Positions 11,498 through 16,678 of a stretch of 16,678 nucleotides of DNA are shown one piece after another. The position numbers and the translations under genes were made by a program. The notes under the pieces were generated by a model that did no database searches, was not told the DNA's origin, and saw nothing but the letters and a program-made list of their open reading frames with translations. The first letter of the stretch is position 1, and every line of letters starts with the position of its first letter. The DNA lies in NCBI GenBank assembly GCA_030266525.1, contig JAJDIC010000048.1, forward strand, positions 1 through 16,678, given 5' to 3'. This DNA is from Desulfovibrio sp. OttesenSCG-928-G15. Lineage in GTDB: Bacteria; Desulfobacterota; Desulfovibrionia; Desulfovibrionales; Desulfovibrionaceae.

Positions 11498-14400
11498 CTA
11501 CATTCGCAGTATTGTGTGATGATATAGATGGAAACAACTGGAAAACACAAATAGTATCCACCAGCATCTCATCGTCACCGATGAAACCGGCGACTGAGTC
11601 GGCATAGACGGCACCACCACTTCCAAGGAAGTTTTCGGCTCCCATGCCGAAACATAGTCAGGATCATCCTGCATCCGTTGCAGTTCTCGCATGACCGCGC
11701 TGTGGTTATCGCGTACCAAGGTCAATTCGTCCATTTGAGGAAAGGCTTTTCCCAAAGCTGCGTTGACGGTATCCAGCTCTGCTTTTTCGCGCCGGGCACC
11801 TTCCTGGCGTTCTTCCATGCCTTTATCAAGCTCTGTGGCCAGAAAGTTGTCCATGCGTTGGAACATACCCGTCAGGCTGATTTTGTCATTGAAGCAGTAT
11901 ATCAGATTATCCGGTTGAAACTCCGTATCCCCGGCACCTTTGAGCGCGAAGCGGAAGCCATCGTTGCCACCGAATGAGGTGTAGCGCATGATGTGCATAT
12001 CAAAGCCCCGATAGGTGCCGAACAAGGCTTTTTTGCCGAAATTGCGGGTCACTTCCGTAACTCCGTCGCGCAGTCGTTCCTTTATTTGTTCAGTGTCCTT
12101 TTCTCCGAGGGTTTTGCCGTCAGCCACAAGCTCGATCCGAATTTTATCCTTGCCTTTTTCCGTGATAACGCGGGTATTAGAATCCCTGCGTTTGATGTTT
12201 TCCGCGTAAACCGCTTCGGCTTTGGCCAGGCGCTCATCAATGGAACCGAGTGTTTTCAGGCGGTCGCGCAAGCGGTGCTGGCTGCGCTGGTGTTGGGAGT
12301 ATAGGGCTTCCAGCTTGCGAAGTTCACTGGCCAGCGTGACTTGTGTGAGTATCAGCGGGTTGCCGGAAGCCGCTGCTTTCATTTCGGCTGCGTTGGCGGC
12401 CTCAGACTGCACATCATCAATCACGCGCTGCAAGAGGTCGCCCTTTCGGAACTGCTCGATTGCCGCCGCCTTGTACTCAATGGTTTGCCACATGCGGGCA
12501 TCGTAGGTTTGTTTTGTGGCGTAGTAAAATACGCCGACCGAGAAGTTGTCCGGATCGCGCTCGTAAAGCATGTTGCCCTGCCGGATAATACGCCCGTTAC
12601 GCTGTTCCAGGTCACTCGGACGCCACGGCGCGTCTAGGTGGTGCGCGGCAACCAGACGCTTTTGTACGTTCATCCCTGCGCCCATTTTGGCCGTTGAACC
12701 AAGCAGAACCCGAACCCGTCCGGAATTCATGTCGCTGAACAGCTTGGACTTGCGAACATCGGTGTTGGCATCATGGATAAAAGCAATCTCATCAGCGGGA
12801 ATACCCCACGCAACAAGCTTTTGCCGCATATCGTCATACACGGAAAACTTTGACGAAGACAACGCGATAACCGCGTCCATGTCAGCGGCAACGGTTGTAT
12901 CCTCACCACTGTCATTGTCGCTTGCCTCCACAAGATCGCTGCCGGCCACATTCTCAATTTCCTCTTCCGGGTTTGCCGACAGGGAAGAAAACTCTTCCTC
13001 TATAAATTTCGGTACAGGCGGCAGCGTTGCAACAGCCCCGCCTTTGCCTTTGGGTGTGGACAAATCGCAAAACACAAGCTGCGTTCCACGCTCTTCTGTC
13101 GAATTACGCCAGATTTCGTAAATACGCTCCACCGCCGCATTGATTTTGGAGCAGTCGGCATCATCCGCTTCCGAATCTATCAGCCGGTAATCCAAACCGG
13201 CCTTGCGGGCGTCATTGGTAATTTTGAGCGGGTTATCCTCACGCGGATCAGACGGCAAATGTTCCATGCGATAGATAATGTCGCTCATGTACGCGGCCTG
13301 GTCCCCAGACCGCTCGGCAATATCATTGAGAGGCTTTCCATCGGTCACAGGGGGAGTGAGTGGGCGCAGACCGGCCTGTTTCGCCTGTTCGTCCAGATCG
13401 TTTTTTGTAACCACGTCCGCGAATGTGCGGTACATGGAAAGTAGCTCCGGCACATTCTGAAAGCTGGCAAAGCGGCTTTTCAGCTTGTAGTTGACTCCTG
13501 TGGCGTCCAGCTCCCAACCGTTTGTGATCTGCCCGAAGGTGGAAGCCCAGGCGTCAAAATGCTCAATATCCTTGGCCTGCAATTCCTCGTACTGCATGTA
13601 CCGTTGCAGGGTGTAGACTTCCGCAATGGTGTTGCTGATAGGGGTGCCGGTCATGAAATACACTCCCCTGCCATCATTTTGCCGCTGCAAGTAGCGGCAC
13701 TTGATGAACAGGTCGAGTGCCTTTGCGCTGCCGGTGATGTTGCCAAGGCCGGATACGTTCATGGAAGTCTGGTAGGCGAGATTTTTGAACTCATGGCTTT
13801 CGTCCACAAAAAGAGCATCCACGCCCAGGTCGCTGAAATCCACCGAGCGGTCCTTGGCCCCGGTTCCGGCCAGCAGGGCTTCATACCGGGCCTGCATTTT
13901 TTCACGCTGCTTTTCCAGTTGCTTGACGGTGGCCCGACCGCCCTCGTTCTCCTTGGCCGTCTGAATCGCATTCACGACTGTATCAATTTGCTCCTGAAGA
14001 ATTTCCTCTTGAACGTCGCGGGGCATGTCTATTTTTTTGAAGGAACTGTGCGCAACAATCACGGCATCCCATTCGCCGGTGGCAATCCGGCTGAACAGCC
14101 GTTCCCGATTTTCCTTTGTGAAATCGGTCTTGTCGGCCACAAGAATATTTGCACCTGGGTAAAGGCGGTAGAACTCGTCGCGCCATTGGTGCAACAGGTG
14201 GTTCGGTACGACGACCATAGGCTTTGAGGCAAAGCCCATGCGTTTGGATTCCATGATGGTAGCGATACAGGCCATTGTCTTGCCCGCGCCGACAACGTGA
14301 TCAAAAAGTGCCGTACCCTCCTGAATGCCGCGCCACACTGCGTCTTTTTGATGTGGTCTGAGGCTCACATCCGAAGAGGCACCCACCAACTCAATATGTG

Positions 14401-16678
14401 AACCGTCATAGCGGGGAGGAACGTGGGTGTTGAAACGCTCGTTGTAGAGTCTGGTCAGCATGTCGCGCCGCTTATCATCCGTCCAGACCCAATCAAGAAA
14501 TGCCTGGCGGATTTCATCGGCTTTCTGCATGGCGGCAGCGGTCAGCTCCTGATCAACCACCATAATCGGCCTGCTGTTGGTGTCGTATTCGCCGCTTTCC
14601 TTTTCCACCTTGATAGGCCTGTTCGTCAGCAATGATTCGATAATCTTGCCAGCCGGGCATTCCGGAATACCCCATACGTTTGTATTGAGCGCAGTATCCC
14701 ATATCCTGACGTTGGCCTCCCACCGGCCCAGAGTCGGAAAATAGGTAACGTTCTGATAGCCCTTGCCGGAATGAAGCTTTTCAATAAAGTCGGAAAAGAC
14801 CTGGCCCGGCACCCAGGAGGAACCGAACTTGATGCCAATGTCCACGGCTTCAATCTCCGGAGGCATGGCGGCGGTCAAGGCTTCCACGTTTGCCGCGTAC
14901 CGCTGGTCCTGCTGCGCAGCTTCCCGTGCTTTATGGAGTTTTCCGCGCACGTTGCCGGTAAGGTACTTATCCCGAATTTCCCATTCCTCATTGGCCGGGT
15001 TCAGGAAAATCAGCCCTTGCTCCTGTAATTCCTTTTGGATGGACTCTGCCGGGCGGCCCAAGAGTTTGTCCATGCGGGAAAAATCCACTTTTCCGGTTTC
15101 GCGCAAGGAAATAATCAGGGCGTCCTTGATGCTTTCAGCCCGGTCCATCACTTGCGCAGGCTTGAGTACCCGCTGTCGAAATATGGTCGCTTTACGCGCC
15201 GAAGCAGGTCTGGCGGTCCTGCCCTGTTTTTTGGCGACTTCCTTGGAAACCCCTTTGTCATAGTCCATTTCCAGAGATTCCAGCAGGGAATGCTCCGGGT
15301 CTTCGCGCATGAGGGAACGGTTTGTTTGCGAGTTGAGGTGGGCGTAGCGTTTGACGAAGGTGTCATACTCACGGTTGAGTTGACCGCGCAAAGATTCCAT
15401 ACGGTTTTCATCGCCATCTGTTTTTTCTGCGTTTATCAACTCTCGCAACGTATCCCGAATTTGAATCATGGATACCAGGCGTTGCCGGGCAGTGTCGTTT
15501 TTTACTGGATAAAAATCGTAGGAGCCGCCGCCGAAACTATCGGAAGACTTGAAAACAATCTTGCGGCTTTGCGGCTCAACGCAAAGCGCACCCATTTTCA
15601 GCGACTGAAAATACTCCGAGCCAATAAATTCCTCATTACGCTCCTGTGCGGCCGCGCTATCCACCGTTTCGACACGCGGAACGAATGCGTTGCGAGGCAG
15701 GACATTCAGGCGCTTCATAATTTCATGGCCCAAATCCATGAGCGGTGCATCGGCAACACAATTCAGCGCATCCTGAAACATGCCCCCGGAGTAAGCCATC
15801 TTGCCTATTATCTGGCCGGGATTGGCAGCGAAATAGCTGTTGACGGTTGCGGGTTTCGCGCCGCCGTTTTTATGGTCCTCCGCAAAGATCGATGAGGTGT
15901 TGACCCAATCTTTACTTCGCTTCTTCTCGCCTGTGTTTTTCTGAAAGAAAACAATATCCGTGGTTACATCGGTCAAGGCGTTTTGCCGGAATGCTGTTTC
16001 CGGCAAGCGGATTGCCCCCAAAAAATCGGCATTTTGAGAAATGTGTTCCCGCACGGAAGGATCAGCGGCGTCCAAAAAGAAACGACTGACCACAAACGCG
16101 CCAATGCCGCCCTCCCGCAGCAAATTGATGGATTTTGCGATAAAGTAGTTGTGAATGGAAAATTTTTTGAGTTCCGGATGCTCCGGATCATATAGCGATT
16201 GTTTGCCGAAGGGGGGATTGCCCACAACCGCGTCGAAGAAATCTTTATTCAGAGGGGTATTCTGAAAGCCATTATTCGCATGGCGGGCTTCCGGATAAAG
16301 GTATTTTGATATAGCGGCTGTCGTCGGGTCCAGTTCAACGGCCAGAAACTGCGCGTTGAAATTTTCCGGGCAAAGGCCCATAAAATTGCCAATACCCGCA
16401 GATGGCTCCAAAATGCGAAGCTTCCCGCTTTCCCCCATGCCCAGGGTAGATAAACCCTGGTATATGCCATTGATAACTGCCTCTGAGGTAAAGTGGGCAT
16501 CCTGCGTGGAGCGGCGGGCTTTGGCGTATTCATCAGGGGATAAAACTCCCTGTAACTCCTGATATTCAGCGGCCCACTTTTCATTTTTTGGATCAAACGC
16601 CTGGGGTAGCCCGCCCCATCCCACATAACGAACAAGAACTTTTTTTTCTTCCGGGCTGGCTTGTTCTACCCCCGCTTC
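11498..16678 (-). CDS. DarB-like N6-adenine methyltransferase / SNF2 helicase polyvalent protein (5' end outside window)
   Basis: The frame is open from the right edge to TAG at 11500-11498, over 1,720 residues. Numbering from an internal GTG at 16624: the family block VRYVGWGGLPQAFD is at the start, HFTSEAV near 44, SAM-binding motif I LEPSAGIGNF at 72-81, acidic ELD at 97-99 and catalytic NPPF at 136-139. A helicase follows: Walker A VVGAGKT near 775, DESH box VDESHEFKN near 938, MTGTPISNT near 990 and arginine-finger motif QRNGRIIRQGN near 1336. This matches the COG4646-type methylase-helicase proteins of phages, plasmids and integrative elements, including P1 DarB, which protects incoming DNA from restriction. 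The N-terminus is missing. The last ~45 residues (below about 11640) look unlike the family and may result from a frameshift. All key catalytic motifs are intact. An anti-restriction role is inferred. Confidence 0.85.
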   Translation of the reverse strand, partial: EAGVEQASPEEKKVLVRYVGWGGLPQAFDPKNEKWAAEYQELQGVLSPDEYAKARRSTQDAHFTSEAVINGIYQGLSTLGMGESGKLRILEPSAGIGNFMGLCPENFNAQFLAVELDPTTAAISKYLYPEARHANNGFQNTPLNKDFFDAVVGNPPFGKQSLYDPEHPELKKFSIHNYFIAKSINLLREGGIGAFVVSRFFLDAADPSVREHISQNADFLGAIRLPETAFRQNALTDVTTDIVFFQKNTGEKKRSKDWVNTSSIFAEDHKNGGAKPATVNSYFAANPGQIIGKMAYSGGMFQDALNCVADAPLMDLGHEIMKRLNVLPRNAFVPRVETVDSAAAQERNEEFIGSEYFQSLKMGALCVEPQSRKIVFKSSDSFGGGSYDFYPVKNDTARQRLVSMIQIRDTLRELINAEKTDGDENRMESLRGQLNREYDTFVKRYAHLNSQTNRSLMREDPEHSLLESLEMDYDKGVSKEVAKKQGRTARPASARKATIFRQRVLKPAQVMDRAESIKDALIISLRETGKVDFSRMDKLLGRPAESIQKELQEQGLIFLNPANEEWEIRDKYLTGNVRGKLHKAREAAQQDQRYAANVEALTAAMPPEIEAVDIGIKFGSSWVPGQVFSDFIEKLHSGKGYQNVTYFPTLGRWEANVRIWDTALNTNVWGIPECPAGKIIESLLTNRPIKVEKESGEYDTNSRPIMVVDQELTAAAMQKADEIRQAFLDWVWTDDKRRDMLTRLYNERFNTHVPPRYDGSHIELVGASSDVSLRPHQKDAVWRGIQEGTALFDHVVGAGKTMACIATIMESKRMGFASKPMVVVPNHLLHQWRDEFYRLYPGANILVADKTDFTKENRERLFSRIATGEWDAVIVAHSSFKKIDMPRDVQEEILQEQIDTVVNAIQTAKENEGGRATVKQLEKQREKMQARYEALLAGTGAKDRSVDFSDLGVDALFVDESHEFKNLAYQTSMNVSGLGNITGSAKALDLFIKCRYLQRQNDGRGVYFMTGTPISNTIAEVYTLQRYMQYEELQAKDIEHFDAWASTFGQITNGWELDATGVNYKLKSRFASFQNVPELLSMYRTFADVVTKNDLDEQAKQAGLRPLTPPVTDGKPLNDIAERSGDQAAYMSDIIYRMEHLPSDPREDNPLKITNDARKAGLDYRLIDSEADDADCSKINAAVERIYEIWRNSTEERGTQLVFCDLSTPKGKGGAVATLPPVPKFIEEEFSSLSANPEEEIENVAGSDLVEASDNDSGEDTTVAADMDAVIALSSSKFSVYDDMRQKLVAWGIPADEIAFIHDANTDVRKSKLFSDMNSGRVRVLLGSTAKMGAGMNVQKRLVAAHHLDAPWRPSDLEQRNGRIIRQGNMLYERDPDNFSVGVFYYATKQTYDARMWQTIEYKAAAIEQFRKGDLLQRVIDDVQSEAANAAEMKAAASGNPLILTQVTLASELRKLEALYSQHQRSQHRLRDRLKTLGSIDERLAKAEAVYAENIKRRDSNTRVITEKGKDKIRIELVADGKTLGEKDTEQIKERLRDGVTEVTRNFGKKALFGTYRGFDMHIMRYTSFGGNDGFRFALKGAGDTEFQPDNLIYCFNDKISLTGMFQRMDNFLATELDKGMEERQEGARREKAELDTVNAALGKAFPQMDELTLVRDNHSAVMRELQRMQDDPDYVSAWEPKTSLEVVVPSMPTQSPVSSVTMRCWWILFVFSSCFHLYHHTILRM

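Noticed and set aside
13559..14227. Long plus-strand frame opposite the helicase, and a similar one at 15035-15895.
   Set aside because: Both are antisense to conserved helicase/methylase coding sequence and contain no recognisable domain.
1..16678. CRISPR array, insertion sequence or integrase.
   Set aside because: No regularly spaced repeats, transposase or recombinase frames are visible on either strand.

Overview
The window reads as an anaerobic bacterial chromosome segment of moderately high GC, with a selenium-handling locus at the left and a piece of a mobile element at the right. The mix of genes (YedE/YedF/SelD selenium genes, a double-cubane-type 2-hydroxyacyl-CoA dehydratase subunit, a molbindin, an AtuA-type pair) would fit a sulfate- or sulfite-reducing Desulfovibrionaceae-like organism. 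That assignment is an inference from gene content and not a database match.

Layout, left to right. (1) 1-234, + strand: the C-terminal end of a 2-hydroxyacyl-CoA dehydratase / double-cubane protein subunit. (2) 379-3189, +: a tight four-gene operon with 4-base overlaps: a YedE-type selenium transporter candidate, a TusA-like CPxP protein, a Se/S-carrier (DUF3343-like) protein with an extra C-terminal domain, and a ribokinase-fold protein related to NAD(P)H-hydrate dehydratase. (3) 3190-3694: a long non-coding leader with three adjacent perfect or near-perfect hairpins and an intrinsic terminator just ahead of the next gene. (4) 3695-8599, +: an SsuB/TauB-type ATPase, a periplasmic binding protein, a permease, an AtuA/DUF1446 protein, its small AtuA-like partner, and a GIY-YIG domain protein whose stop codon lies in a 17-bp hairpin. 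(5) 8720-10991, +: molbindin (Mop/TOBE), then a structured 327-nt gap with a terminator, then selD and yedF.

From about 10992 the coding strand flips. On the minus strand there is a 3'-truncated second copy of the GIY-YIG gene, a frameshifted HU/IHF pseudogene, and one very large open frame (over 1,700 residues, running off the right edge). The large frame is an N6-adenine methyltransferase fused to an SNF2-type helicase, of the DarB-like 'polyvalent protein' kind carried by phages, plasmids and integrative elements. The broken genes at the seam suggest the decayed edge of an integrated element abutting yedF.

How the genes may work together: YedE would import a selenium or sulfur species. 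The TusA-like protein, the Se/S carrier and YedF would hold it as persulfide- or perselenide-type cargo. SelD would activate it to selenophosphate. Molbindin next to selD hints that some of the selenium goes to molybdenum enzymes. The ABC transporter/AtuA operon lies between the two selenium blocks. Its substrate is unknown, and a link to selenium is only positional.
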